Shown: positions 24,420-33,659, counted from the stretch's first letter. The stretch is 64,000 bases of DNA from Prevotella sp. (GCA_016286995.1 JAEEVA010000004.1:1-64000), one strand, 5' to 3'. The notes: a model not told the origin generated them from the sequence alone. Translations and numbers: made by a program.

Positions 24420-27400
24420 ATGAAAAGACTCCTAATCGCTCTGTTAGCGCCATTAACCCTATTAATCCCATCGGCAGCCCAAGAGGTGCCGATGGATTAC
24501 TCGTATTGTGGCTACCACCGTTCAGAAGAACCCATTCCATCGGCAAAAGTCGCCGTGTACGTCCTGCCACAAGCTGGCGACAATGCCCGGCAGTTGCAGG
24601 CTGCCATCGACTTCGTCAGCCAACAGAAGGCCGACAAACATACGGGACTGCGTGGGGCTGTGCTATTGGGCGAAGGAACTTTTGACATCAGCGAACCATT
24701 GCGTATCCGTACCAGTGGTGTGGTGCTACGTGGTAGCGGTCGTGACAAGACTATCATCCGCAAAACAGGCTATGACCGTGGCGCAGCCATTTATATAGAA
24801 GGCACGCACGACGTGGTCACTAAGGAAACCTTCGACATTGCTGATGTCATACCTGGTACTTGCGCATTAACTGTGCAGGGCGGTTTTGCCGCCCTGAAAC
24901 AGGGTTGTCGTCTCGCTATCTGCCGTCCTTCCACGCAGGAATGGATAGATGCCCTTGGCTGTGCCTCCTTTGGTGGCGGCAAGCGCATGGGCTATTGGGC
25001 CTGGCATGCCGGCGACATCGATTTGTGCTGGCATCGCACCATCACAGCCATTAATAGCAATGAATTGACACTTGATGCACCACTTACCTGTGGTGTTGAA
25101 CAGCGCTTTGGCGGTGCTAAAGCCATCGTTTATGAACAGCCTGGGCTTATTTCAGAGTGTGGCGTGGAAAACCTGTCACTGGAATCTGACTATGACCGTA
25201 CTTTGCCCATGGACGAGAGCCATTGCTGGGATGGTGTCTATATAGCAGATGCAGAAGACTGCTGGATACGTATGGCGAATTTCCGTCACTTTGCTGGTTC
25301 TGCAGTAGTCATTCAGAAGTCAGCACTACAAATAACAGTTGAGGACTGTAAGTCGCTTGAGCCGATTTCTGAGATAGGCGGCTATCGTCGACGTGCTTTC
25401 CTGACTTTCGGTGAAATGGTGCTTTTTCAGCGCTGCTACTCCGAACATGGTATCAACGATTTCACTGTTGGACATACAGCTCCAGGTCCCAATGCCTTTG
25501 TACAATGCGAAAGCTTTGAGTCATTTGGTCCCAGTGGTGCCATCTCCTCATGGGCACCTGGCATTCTGTTCGATATCGTCAACATCGACGGTAACGACAT
25601 CGTCTTCAAGAATTGGGAACTTGAGAAATTCGGCGCTGGCTGGAGTACGGCCAATAGCACCATGTGGCAGTCGACAGCAGCAGGACTCTTCTGCTATTCA
25701 CCCGATTCGCTAAACCGTAACTACTCCATCGGCTGTTGGGGACAGATACAAGGCAATGGCGAATATTCAGAGATGAACGAACACGTGAAGCCCTATTCAC
25801 TCTTTGCCTCACAATTGGAAAAACGCTTAGGTCATGATGTAAAAGAACAGTGCCGTGTACTGGAGCGCAACACCAATGCCAGCAGTTCTCCAACCATTGA
25901 AGAGGCCATGCGAATGGCAGAAGAGGCACTGCAACCACGTCAGACACTGCAACAATGGATAGATGCTGCCTGCTTCAAGGGCGACACAGCATATAGAGGG
26001 TCAAGCTTTTCTAGAGAATCTAGTTTTTCTAGAGAATCTAGTCCAAGCACTTATGCCATCACCAACGGCTGGCTAACCAAAGACGGCTCCGTATTGGTTG
26101 GTGGCAAGCACCAGACACCTTGGTGGAATGGTCGTACCACAGATGCTGCAATGGCCAAGGCCAAGCCTGCCTTGACACGCTTTGTGCCTGGCTATGAGGG
26201 GATTGGCGGAACAGATCGTATAGACAGTGTCATTGCAGACATGCAGCGCCACCATACCTTGCTCTTCAGCCAGAACTATGGTCTTTGGACAGATCGCCGC
26301 CGTGATGATCACGAACGCATCCGTCGTAAGAACGGCGACGCCTGGGCTCCCTTCTATGAGCAACCCTTTGCCCGCACAGGTGCTAATAGCCAACAGCCAA
26401 CAGCTAACAGCCAATTAGCCTGGGACGGTCTCTCCAAATATGACCTGACGACACTGAACAAATGGTACTTTTGGCGTCTACAGCAATTCGCCAAAAAGAC
26501 GGAATCCATCGGTCTTGTATTGAAAAACCAACACTATTTCCAACATAACATCTTAGAGGCGGGTGCCCATTGGGTGGATTGTCCTTGGCGTACGGCCAAC
26601 AACGTCAATAACACGCCATTCTTAGAGCCTGTTAATTTCACTGGCGATAAGCGCATCTTCACGGCAACCTTATTCTATAATATAGAGAATCCAACGCTGA
26701 GAGAGCTGCATCGTCAGTATATCCGACAGTCTTTGGATGCTTTCAAGGGACAGCCTAACGTTATCCACTCTATTGGTGAGGAGTTTACGGGTCCCTTGCA
26801 TTTCGTGCAGTTCTGGTTGGATGTCATCGGCGAATGGGAACAGGAGAATGGGCGTGTCCTGGTGGCTTTGGCTGTCAACAAAGACGTTCAAGATGCCATC
26901 CTAGCTGACCCCATACGTTCAAAAATTGTCGATATCATTGATATTGAACAATGGTTCTATCATAACAAGGGTGAGTATGCGCCTGAGGGCGGCGTTAATA
27001 TGGCGCAACGCCAATATATGCGTAAAATCCGCACTGGCTCAGCCCGTTTTGAGGATGTCTACCGTGCCGTCAGCGAATATCGCTCTCAATATCCTGACAA
27101 GGCTGTGATTTATTCTGCCCAGAAATATGCAGAGATGGGGTGGGCATCACTGATGGCAGGAGGCTCATGTGCCGCTATTCCTGTCAAGGATCTGTCCTTC
27201 CTTTCCTCATTATCACAGATGACATCCCACAAAATCGATACTACAGGCGTTTACCTGCAGGAGGGCAACAATGGCTACCTTATCTATAACGATGCCGGTC
27301 ATTTCACCATGTCTTTGAAGAGCGGCAGTTACAAGCTTTATAAGATTGCCCATGACACCGGTGACATTTCCAGTCCGCACAACGTCAGCGGCACATTACG

Positions 27401-27437
27401 ACTCACACATAAAGGCATCTACTGGCTCAAACGTTAA
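24420..27437 (+). CDS. large secreted two-domain protein: pectate-lyase-like beta-helix plus DUF6298-like catalytic-type domain
   Basis: 1005 residues with a signal peptide ending near IPSAAQ. Residues about 50-470 form a parallel beta-helix (the GTFDISEPLRIRTSGVVLRG pattern and many short coils typical of pectate-lyase-superfamily proteins). Residues about 540-1000 look like a barrel glycosidase-type domain, with acidic active-site-like motifs in HSIGEEFTGPL and DIIDIEQWFY; I match it by memory to DUF6298. The linker carries SSFSRESSFSRESSPS (residues about 529-544), made by a DNA repeat, and ANSQQPTANSQ (654-664), made by heptamers. It is likely a pectin-acting enzyme; no specificity is known. 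Confidence 0.7.
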   Translation: MKRLLIALLAPLTLLIPSAAQEVPMDYSYCGYHRSEEPIPSAKVAVYVLPQAGDNARQLQAAIDFVSQQKADKHTGLRGAVLLGEGTFDISEPLRIRTSGVVLRGSGRDKTIIRKTGYDRGAAIYIEGTHDVVTKETFDIADVIPGTCALTVQGGFAALKQGCRLAICRPSTQEWIDALGCASFGGGKRMGYWAWHAGDIDLCWHRTITAINSNELTLDAPLTCGVEQRFGGAKAIVYEQPGLISECGVENLSLESDYDRTLPMDESHCWDGVYIADAEDCWIRMANFRHFAGSAVVIQKSALQITVEDCKSLEPISEIGGYRRRAFLTFGEMVLFQRCYSEHGINDFTVGHTAPGPNAFVQCESFESFGPSGAISSWAPGILFDIVNIDGNDIVFKNWELEKFGAGWSTANSTMWQSTAAGLFCYSPDSLNRNYSIGCWGQIQGNGEYSEMNEHVKPYSLFASQLEKRLGHDVKEQCRVLERNTNASSSPTIEEAMRMAEEALQPRQTLQQWIDAACFKGDTAYRGSSFSRESSFSRESSPSTYAITNGWLTKDGSVLVGGKHQTPWWNGRTTDAAMAKAKPALTRFVPGYEGIGGTDRIDSVIADMQRHHTLLFSQNYGLWTDRRRDDHERIRRKNGDAWAPFYEQPFARTGANSQQPTANSQLAWDGLSKYDLTTLNKWYFWRLQQFAKKTESIGLVLKNQHYFQHNILEAGAHWVDCPWRTANNVNNTPFLEPVNFTGDKRIFTATLFYNIENPTLRELHRQYIRQSLDAFKGQPNVIHSIGEEFTGPLHFVQFWLDVIGEWEQENGRVLVALAVNKDVQDAILADPIRSKIVDIIDIEQWFYHNKGEYAPEGGVNMAQRQYMRKIRTGSARFEDVYRAVSEYRSQYPDKAVIYSAQKYAEMGWASLMAGGSCAAIPVKDLSFLSSLSQMTSHKIDTTGVYLQEGNNGYLIYNDAGHFTMSLKSGSYKLYKIAHDTGDISSPHNVSGTLRLTHKGIYWLKR
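26006..26041 (+). repeat. two 18-bp tandem copies containing CTAGAGAATCTAG, inside a coding region
   Basis: TTTTTCTAGAGAATCTAG-type units at 26006-26023 and 26024-26041 encode the repeated FSRES. The core CTAGA-GAA-TCTAG is an interrupted palindrome. One inverted-orientation copy on the plus strand occurs in the GH2 gene at 52098-52113, in the same translation frame (LSRES). Confidence 0.8.
26381..26415 (+). repeat. five in-frame heptamers of the AGCCAAC type
   Basis: TGCTAAT, AGCCAAC twice, AGCTAAC and AGCCAAT run from 26381 to 26415 and encode ANSQQPTANSQ in the linker of the large beta-helix protein. Unlike the surrounding sequence it is purely repetitive. Confidence 0.75.
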
Positions 27438-27499
27438 TTGTCCTGTTTCTTGTTTATCAAGAGTATTTCCTAAACTATGCTAATAAAGTGGGAAAAATG

Positions 27500-27530
27500 T
27501 TGGATTATTAAATAAAAATGCGTAATTTTG
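27500..27530 (+). promoter_or_regulatory. promoter of the UDP-glucuronate decarboxylase gene
   Basis: TTG at 27500-27502, 20 bp, TAATTTTG at 27523-27530. The ATG at 27563 (or 27566) follows a leader of about 30 nt. Confidence 0.7.
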
Positions 27531-27562
27531 TCATCTCATAACATAATAATGATGATAAAACA

Positions 27563-28501
27563 ATGATGAAACGTATTTTAGTTACTGGTGGCGCTGGCTT
27601 CATCGGCTCCCACCTTTGTGAACGCCTGGTGAATGAAGGCAACGACGTGATTTGTCTGGACAACTTTTATACTGGGTCGAAAGAAAATGTCTGGCACCTG
27701 ATAGGACGCCCTAATTTCGAGATTGTGCGTCATGACGTTTGCCAGCCATATTGGGCAGAAGTTGATGAAATCTACAACCTCGCCTGCCCAGCATCTCCAG
27801 TATATTATCAGAATGATCCTATCCAGACTACAAAGACGTCGTTCTTTGGAGCATATCACATGCTGGGACTAGCACGTAGAACCAAGTGTAAGATTCTGCA
27901 GACTTCTACCAGCGAGGTGTATGGTGATCCTGCTGTCCATCCCCAGCCTGAGAGCTATTGGGGCAATGTAAATACCATTGGCATACGCTCGTGCTACGAC
28001 GAGGGAAAAAGGTGCGCAGAGACATTATTCTTCGATTACCATCGTCTGCATGGTGTTCGCATCAAAGTCATCCGCATCTTTAACACCTATGGACCGCGCA
28101 TGGCACAGCATGACGGACGTGTCGTTTCCAACTTCATTATGCAGGCGCTTCGCGGTGAAGATATCACTATCTATGGCGACGGCCAGCAGACGCGCTCATT
28201 CCAGTATGTTTCCGACCTGATAGAAGGTATGGTACGAATGATGGCCAGCGGTGATGACTTCCTGGGTCCTGTAAACATCGGCAATCCAGGCGAGTTCACC
28301 ATGCTGGAGTTGGCAGAAAAAGTGATTGCCATGACAGGATCAAAGAGCAAGATAGTATTCCGTCCATTACCTTCTGACGACCCCAAGATGCGCCGTCCTG
28401 ATATTTCTTTGGCCAAGGCAAAGCTTGACTGGTCACCGACCGTTCCGCTTGACGAGGGACTCGCTAAAACCATTGAGTATTTCAAGGGCACGTTGAAGTA
28501 A
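27563..28501 (+). CDS. UDP-glucuronate decarboxylase (UDP-xylose synthase, extended SDR)
   Basis: 312 residues; a second in-frame ATG three bases later could be the true start. Rossmann motif GGAGFIG at residues 9-15; catalytic Tyr145 and Lys149 (CYDEGK); [10 protein letters not shown] with the active Ser/Thr; and the RRPDI motif near the C-terminus that is characteristic of UXS enzymes. It turns UDP-glucuronate into UDP-xylose with NAD+ in the cytoplasm, feeding surface-glycan synthesis. The next gene, a glycosyltransferase fusion, starts 21 bp downstream on the same strand, so they are probably one operon and the xylose donor may be used by it. Confidence 0.92.
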   Translation: MMKRILVTGGAGFIGSHLCERLVNEGNDVICLDNFYTGSKENVWHLIGRPNFEIVRHDVCQPYWAEVDEIYNLACPASPVYYQNDPIQTTKTSFFGAYHMLGLARRTKCKILQTSTSEVYGDPAVHPQPESYWGNVNTIGIRSCYDEGKRCAETLFFDYHRLHGVRIKVIRIFNTYGPRMAQHDGRVVSNFIMQALRGEDITIYGDGQQTRSFQYVSDLIEGMVRMMASGDDFLGPVNIGNPGEFTMLELAEKVIAMTGSKSKIVFRPLPSDDPKMRRPDISLAKAKLDWSPTVPLDEGLAKTIEYFKGTLK

Positions 28502-28522
28502 AAACTAAAACTAAAAAGTAAA

Positions 28523-30574
28523 GTGTATAAAGTATCTGTCGTTACACCATTCCACAATGTGGATATGGACATGTTTCAGAAGTGTGCCGACTCGATGCGC
28601 GGACAGACTATTGGCTTCGAGAACATAGAGTGGATTATTGTGGTTCACAATTGCAAACCACACTATCTGCCGCTACTTACCAAGATGTTCAAAGACGACA
28701 ATAATGTCATTGTCAAGGAGTTGAACGACGGCAAACACTCGCCGGCACCTCCACGCAACCACGGCATGCAGTCCGTAACGGCCCCCTACGTGGGTTTCCT
28801 CGATGGTGACGACAGCTACACATTAGACTGTTTAGAGGTGACTTGCCGTGAGATGGCTGAAACGCAATCTCAGGTGGTAACCTTCCGCCGCGAATACGAG
28901 TTGGAGAAAGAGAGTCTCCATCCGCATACGGAGAAAGTGGCATGGAACCAAACCGAGTGGCGCATTGTCATGGACCGCGAGCATCTCCAACAGGACAAAA
29001 TGTTCAGTGGTTTGTGGGCCTTCTCGACATCACGCCTTTTCGATGTAGCATTCCTGCACAAATACGATATCAAATATTCAGAGGAAATCCTCTGGCTTGA
29101 GGATGTCTTGTATTCGGCCTTATGTCTGATGAAGGCCGACCGCGTGTGCTTCTTGCCACAGTTTATCGGCTATCACTACTTCATCAATAGCGGCTCCATC
29201 GTCCAGGAAAGCAAGAAGTCAGTAGACGACCTCTACGAGTGCTTTAAGTCCGCAGGTCTTATTCTTGACAACCTCACGTCGCTGGGTGTTGACACAAACG
29301 ATACAGCCCAGACGCTGTACCGCTTGTTGACAAGGTATTATCTGGTTTCTGACCTGACCGTTGAGGATCGGCGCGCCATGAGCGAGATGGCACGCCCATA
29401 TCTGGAGAAGTTCCAACGGTTAGTGCCTTCGAAGCTTCACTCCCCTGAGGAGTGCTATATGTCATACCATCTGACATGCGAGGTGCTTACTAATCCCGAG
29501 AACCCGACGGACAGTCCTGCACTGAAAGAAGTTGTCAACGGCTGGCTGGCCTTGATGGAGATTCTTCGTAATAACGCCTCTACGGACTATGGACACAAGT
29601 ACTACTTCGAGCAGGTAGAAACGCTGGCTGACTATCAGCGGCAGGTACCCATGACCGACAACGAGAACTATAAGCGGCTTATTGACCTGCAGACTAACAT
29701 CGGCGAGAGCGGCATACTGACTACAGCCCCCACACGCCACTACCTCATCAATGCTAAAGGAGATCGCGTACCATGCACCGAGAGTCATCTGCAGCCCTAC
29801 ATGGAGAGTTTTGCCACCACGCTGAAAGGCCACCACAACCTGCTTGTTGCCATTGTCGGCCCACGTTACCAGCAGACCAATGATGGTTGCGCGGTAGAGT
29901 CGTTGGAGAGCGTGATGGTGAAAAAATACATGTGGTACTGGCACTATGCCCACGGTAAGCGTCGCGCCGAATTCTCGATGCCAGACGACCTGTTCTTTCG
30001 CACTGAGCCGCGCAAGGAACTGCGTACGATATGTCGCTATGCCTTGCTCGATCGTGATGTCGACCAAATAGTAGCTCTCAACACCCAACGAGTGGCCGAC
30101 ATGTTCGATTACATCACGGCTCACCGCGCTGAACTGATAACAGAAATCAGCGCCATTGATATCCATCGTGCCAGCGAAGTGGAGGCTGCTCATACTGTCC
30201 ATGATTTATGGCCAAAGCTGGAGCGCATCGTGGCCTTTGGAGCAGGTGAATTCTACGAAGCCACGGCACGCATGAAACAACATACTGGCCAAACACCCCA
30301 TAATAATGGTTACTATTATACTGAAGAGACTATTTATGGCCATGCCGTAGCTGACGATAGTGATCTCTTCGAGACCTTTTCATCGGGTAGTTTCCATGAG
30401 TATCTTCCTTTGGAAGAACACGCTTCAGCAACAGTTCTTTCTACCGACACTACGCCTGGAGCTGCCTATCAATTGGTGGTCACCAACAACGCAGGACTAT
30501 ATCGTTATGTTACCGACCATATTGTTCGCATACAGAAAACTCAGATGGACAAAATACTGTTCACTATCTATTGA
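28523..30574 (+). CDS. GT2 glycosyltransferase fused to a degenerate GH3-type acyl-adenylating domain
   Basis: 683 residues, starting with GTG. Residues 1-240 are a GT-A family 2 glycosyltransferase (VSVVTPFHN, LDGDDS with D94/D96/D97, and WLEDVLYS with E193-D194). Residues about 340-683 match GH3 (auxin-responsive, acyl-acid-amido synthetase-like) proteins: STDYGHKYYFEQVETLADYQ, the two VP strands, FHEYLPLEE and AYQLVVTNNAGLYRYVTD. The GH3 part is degenerate: the Ser/Thr-Gly-rich ATP loop is replaced by LTTAPTRHYLINAKGDRVP, the usual RYR-GD is RYVTDH, and the C-terminal subdomain is absent because the protein ends 15 residues later. Operon with UXS. The sugar transferred is unknown. Confidence 0.75.
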   Translation: MYKVSVVTPFHNVDMDMFQKCADSMRGQTIGFENIEWIIVVHNCKPHYLPLLTKMFKDDNNVIVKELNDGKHSPAPPRNHGMQSVTAPYVGFLDGDDSYTLDCLEVTCREMAETQSQVVTFRREYELEKESLHPHTEKVAWNQTEWRIVMDREHLQQDKMFSGLWAFSTSRLFDVAFLHKYDIKYSEEILWLEDVLYSALCLMKADRVCFLPQFIGYHYFINSGSIVQESKKSVDDLYECFKSAGLILDNLTSLGVDTNDTAQTLYRLLTRYYLVSDLTVEDRRAMSEMARPYLEKFQRLVPSKLHSPEECYMSYHLTCEVLTNPENPTDSPALKEVVNGWLALMEILRNNASTDYGHKYYFEQVETLADYQRQVPMTDNENYKRLIDLQTNIGESGILTTAPTRHYLINAKGDRVPCTESHLQPYMESFATTLKGHHNLLVAIVGPRYQQTNDGCAVESLESVMVKKYMWYWHYAHGKRRAEFSMPDDLFFRTEPRKELRTICRYALLDRDVDQIVALNTQRVADMFDYITAHRAELITEISAIDIHRASEVEAAHTVHDLWPKLERIVAFGAGEFYEATARMKQHTGQTPHNNGYYYTEETIYGHAVADDSDLFETFSSGSFHEYLPLEEHASATVLSTDTTPGAAYQLVVTNNAGLYRYVTDHIVRIQKTQMDKILFTIY

Positions 30575-30601
30575 ACAAAGCATCTGCTGGCCCCCACGCA
30601 A

Positions 30602-31942
30602 TTACACAAGGGGCAGTGAAATACCATTGATTTTCTGGTAGACATCAAGAGCATAGATGTCGGTCATGCCAGAAATGTAGTCGATAACAGCCATGAGACG
30701 CGTCTCGAGGTCATCGGCGGTAATGTCGTACTGTGAAGACACGCGGCCAATAAGCTGTTGGGAATAGTAACGTCCTGGATTTATAACGGCCTCAGTCATC
30801 TTCTCCATCAGCGTGGCCATAATCTGATAACCCGACAACTCTACATCGAGTACGGGACGACTCTTGTAGATACGCTGAACAGACAGCTTGGCACAGCGAC
30901 TGTAGGCCTCGCGTTGACGGGAGCTGATATGGTCGATGAGACTGCCATGGAAGGTTCCGTCGAGAATCTCCTGTTCATGTTTAACGAAGGCGTTAACACA
31001 CTCGTTCTCGAGTTTACCGATGACACAAGCACGCAAGTATACTACTTTCTCATTCTCGTCGGCGAGTTGCTCGTCGCTGATACGCTGAAGGATACGTTGT
31101 TGCACGTCTTCGTCGAAGAAGTCAAGGAAGAGATGCGAAACAGTATCATAAGAAACAATTTTCAATTTATGCGCATCCTCCAAGTCCATGATTTCGTAAC
31201 AGATGTCATCGGCAGCCTCGACAAGGTATACCAACGGATGACGGGCATAGCGCAGAGGCTCGCCAGGCAGGGACAACTGACGGATGCCCATTTCATCAGC
31301 CAGACGCTGCCATAGGGGCTGTTCGCTGACAAAGAATCCGAACTTACCCTTTTTGCTGGGAGCCATCGACGAATAGGGATATTTCACGATACTGGCAATG
31401 GTGGAGTAGGTCATAACAAAACCACCAGGACGGCGCCCCCGGAACTGGTGGGTAAGAAGGCGGAAGCCATTGGCATTGCCTTCAAAATGAGTGATGTCGG
31501 ACCAAAAGGCGGGGCTGACCTGATCTTTCAGTTTACGACCGGCACCCTCAGTGAAAAAGGTCTGGATGGCTTTCTCACCTGAGTGACCGAAGGGTGGATT
31601 TCCCAAATCGTGAGCCAGACAGGCTGTAGAGACAATTTGTCCTATATGCTCAAATAGCGTGTCACGCAACTGTGGACGGCACTCACTAATGATGCGAGAG
31701 GCCACATCGTTACCCAACGACATGCCCACGCTGGCAACCTCGAGAGAGTGTGTCAGACGGTTGTGGACAAACACACTACCTGGTAATGGAAATACTTGGG
31801 TCTTATTCTGCAGACGACGGAAGGGTGCAGAAAAGATTAGACGGTCGTAATCACGCTTGAACTCGCTACGATCGTCGTGGCGCTCAACGTGACGGTGCTC
31901 TTGTCCCAGTCGTTTGCTGCTAATAAGTTGTTCCCAGTTCAT
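30602..31942 (-). CDS. dgt: deoxyguanosinetriphosphate triphosphohydrolase-like protein (HD domain)
   Basis: 446 residues of the dGTPase type 1-like family. The start RRLQNKTQVFPL and NRLTHSLEVA (His65) lead to the HD pair His111-Asp112 in ACLAHDLGNPPFGHSGEKA; a further conserved motif is YLVEAADDICYEIMDLEDA. It hydrolyses dNTPs to nucleosides and triphosphate in the cytoplasm, affecting dNTP pools. It is the last gene of an OmpH-MurI-dGTPase group on the minus strand (33-bp gap from murI). Confidence 0.9.
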   Translation of the reverse strand: MNWEQLISSKRLGQEHRHVERHDDRSEFKRDYDRLIFSAPFRRLQNKTQVFPLPGSVFVHNRLTHSLEVASVGMSLGNDVASRIISECRPQLRDTLFEHIGQIVSTACLAHDLGNPPFGHSGEKAIQTFFTEGAGRKLKDQVSPAFWSDITHFEGNANGFRLLTHQFRGRRPGGFVMTYSTIASIVKYPYSSMAPSKKGKFGFFVSEQPLWQRLADEMGIRQLSLPGEPLRYARHPLVYLVEAADDICYEIMDLEDAHKLKIVSYDTVSHLFLDFFDEDVQQRILQRISDEQLADENEKVVYLRACVIGKLENECVNAFVKHEQEILDGTFHGSLIDHISSRQREAYSRCAKLSVQRIYKSRPVLDVELSGYQIMATLMEKMTEAVINPGRYYSQQLIGRVSSQYDITADDLETRLMAVIDYISGMTDIYALDVYQKINGISLPLV

Positions 31943-31975
31943 ACTTTTAAAATGAGAAATGAATGGAATAATATT

Positions 31976-32809
31976 TCATCCAAGGGTTATATTCTCAACT
32001 TCCACAGGCTCATGCAAAAACAGCTGAGCTGACTCCTTGAACTTTTCAGGATTCTCTGTGGTGAGGTAGTGTACCTGACCGCCCCGTGTACAGCGCTGTT
32101 CAATAGCCGGATGACGCTCGAAATACCGTTGCAAACTGTCTGCCACATATTCGCCTTGCGAAATGATACGGATACCTCGCGGAATGTATTTATGAATCTT
32201 TGGCAGCAGCAATGGATAGTGCGTACAACCCAGAATAACGGTGTCGATGGCGGGATCCTGACGCAGCAGTTGGTCGATGCGTTTCTTCACAAAGTAGTCG
32301 GCCCCTGGCGAGTCTGCCTCATTATACTCTACAAGCGGAACCCAGAAGGGACAGGCCACACCAGACACCTTGATATCCGGTGCCTGCTTATGGATTTCCA
32401 GCGTATAACTCTCGCTTTTGATGGTGCCTTCGGTGGCAAAAATACCCACGTGTCGGTTGTGCGTGATGGAGCCAATAACCTCTGCCGTAGGCCGAATGAT
32501 GCCCAGCACACGTCGCTCTGAGTCCCATCCTGGCAAGTCATGCTGCTGAATGGTACGCAGTGCCTTTGCCGATGCAGTATTACACGCCAGCACCACCAGG
32601 TGACACCCCATCTCGAAGAGTCTAAGTACAGCCTGACGGGTGAATTCGTAAACAACGTCAAACGAACGGGTGCCATAGGGCGCACGGGCATTGTCCCCCA
32701 AATACAGATAATCGTATTCGGGCAACAACTGCCGAATACCATGCAGGATGGTCAGTCCGCCGTATCCGCTGTCAAAAACACCTATAGGCCCTGGTTTATT
32801 TGGGAGCAT
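31976..32809 (-). CDS. murI: glutamate racemase
   Basis: 277 residues. Signature motifs are GVFDSGYGGLT (Asp13, Ser14), VVLACNTAS with catalytic Cys76, and ILGCTHYPL with catalytic Cys195. It makes D-glutamate for peptidoglycan. The gene lies 10 bp after ompH and shortly upstream of the divergent dcw cluster, which uses its product through MurD. The length is normal and both cysteines are present. Confidence 0.95.
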   Translation of the reverse strand: MLPNKPGPIGVFDSGYGGLTILHGIRQLLPEYDYLYLGDNARAPYGTRSFDVVYEFTRQAVLRLFEMGCHLVVLACNTASAKALRTIQQHDLPGWDSERRVLGIIRPTAEVIGSITHNRHVGIFATEGTIKSESYTLEIHKQAPDIKVSGVACPFWVPLVEYNEADSPGADYFVKKRIDQLLRQDPAIDTVILGCTHYPLLLPKIHKYIPRGIRIISQGEYVADSLQRYFERHPAIEQRCTRGGQVHYLTTENPEKFKESAQLFLHEPVEVENITLG

Positions 32810-32819
32810 GGGGTAGATT

Positions 32820-33338
32820 TTAATTTCTTAACGCCGCCTTTACATCTTCCGTAATATCCTCGCCGAGGGCAGGATTGATGAAAGGCACGGCATTCTGGTC
32901 AGTATTGAGAATAAAGGCATAGCCACGCTCCATACCAATTGCAACTAATGCGGCATTGAGGGCAGAGCGTAGACCATCGAGCATGTCCGCCTCGGCATTA
33001 TCGAGCAACTGCTGACTCTCGCGTTTAAAAGCAATATTGCGATCAAGCATGTCCTGCAACTCACTCTGACGCTTTTGAAGAATGGTCTTTGGATATGTGG
33101 CCTGACCATCAAGGAATTCCTCGTATTTGCGATTAAAATCGTCCTCCACACGCTGCATCTCAGCCTCATAACTTTTGCGCAATTCTGCTATATTTTGTTG
33201 CATGGCAGCATACTCTGGCATAGTCTGCATAACGCTCTCATAACTTAGATAACCGAACTTCACAGAAGCAACATTCGACTGAGCCTGTGCAACCAAACCC
33301 ATTAGAACTATCACCATCATTAATATCAGTTTCTTCAT
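32820..33338 (-). CDS. OmpH/Skp-family periplasmic chaperone
   Basis: 172 residues from the ATG at 33338, chosen because it begins the signal peptide (MKKLILMMVIVLMGLVAQAQ) and lies downstream of the -7 box; an ATG at 33350 is the alternative. The mature part has the long alpha-helical hairpin of Skp (charged coiled coil at about 50-120) and the GYLSYESVMQTMPEYA start typical of Bacteroidetes OmpH. It holds unfolded outer-membrane proteins in the periplasm. It lies first in the operon with murI and dgt. Confidence 0.88.
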   Translation of the reverse strand: MKKLILMMVIVLMGLVAQAQSNVASVKFGYLSYESVMQTMPEYAAMQQNIAELRKSYEAEMQRVEDDFNRKYEEFLDGQATYPKTILQKRQSELQDMLDRNIAFKRESQQLLDNAEADMLDGLRSALNAALVAIGMERGYAFILNTDQNAVPFINPALGEDITEDVKAALRN

Positions 33339-33361
33339 AGCTCTTGTCATTAAAATTGCTG

Positions 33362-33369
33362 CAAAGGTA
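33362..33369 (-). promoter_or_regulatory. -7 box of the ompH-murI-dgt operon
   Basis: Minus-strand TACCTTTG. With the ATG at 33338 the leader would be about 18 nt. Confidence 0.55.
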
Positions 33370-33616
33370 CGAAAAAAAGTGAAAAGTCGGGAAGAAAAAG
33401 AGGAAAATCTTTGGATAAAGATGCAAAGTGGGCAAAGTACAATATACAATGCTGCCACCTGACATTTTTCCACCCTTCATTTGGCATCTCTCTTATGACT
33501 TATCACTTTATGTATATCACCAAGACTCCACCACTTCTCTGAAATAACAGAAATTACTATAAATCAACAAGATATGACAACATAAAGAAGATTTTAAACA
33601 TTATTCACTAAAAAAA

Positions 33617-33630
33617 GTGGGGAAAAGTGG
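33617..33630 (+). promoter_or_regulatory. MraZ-box-like direct repeats
   Basis: GTGGGG and GTGGAG, with GTGG starting at 33617 and 33627, are spaced 10 bp apart, and lie just upstream of the mraZ -7 box. Known MraZ operators are TGGGN direct repeats with 10-bp period. The location over the -33 region fits autorepression by MraZ. Confidence 0.55.
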
Positions 33631-33651
33631 AGGATTATCACAGAAATTTAT

Positions 33652-33659
33652 TACCTTTG
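33652..33659 (+). promoter_or_regulatory. -7 box of the dcw operon (mraZ promoter)
   Basis: TACCTTTG, with the MraZ-like repeats located at the position of the -33 box. The ATG at 33701 follows a leader of about 36 nt containing AGAGG. No second strong promoter was noticed between the dcw genes. Confidence 0.65.
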
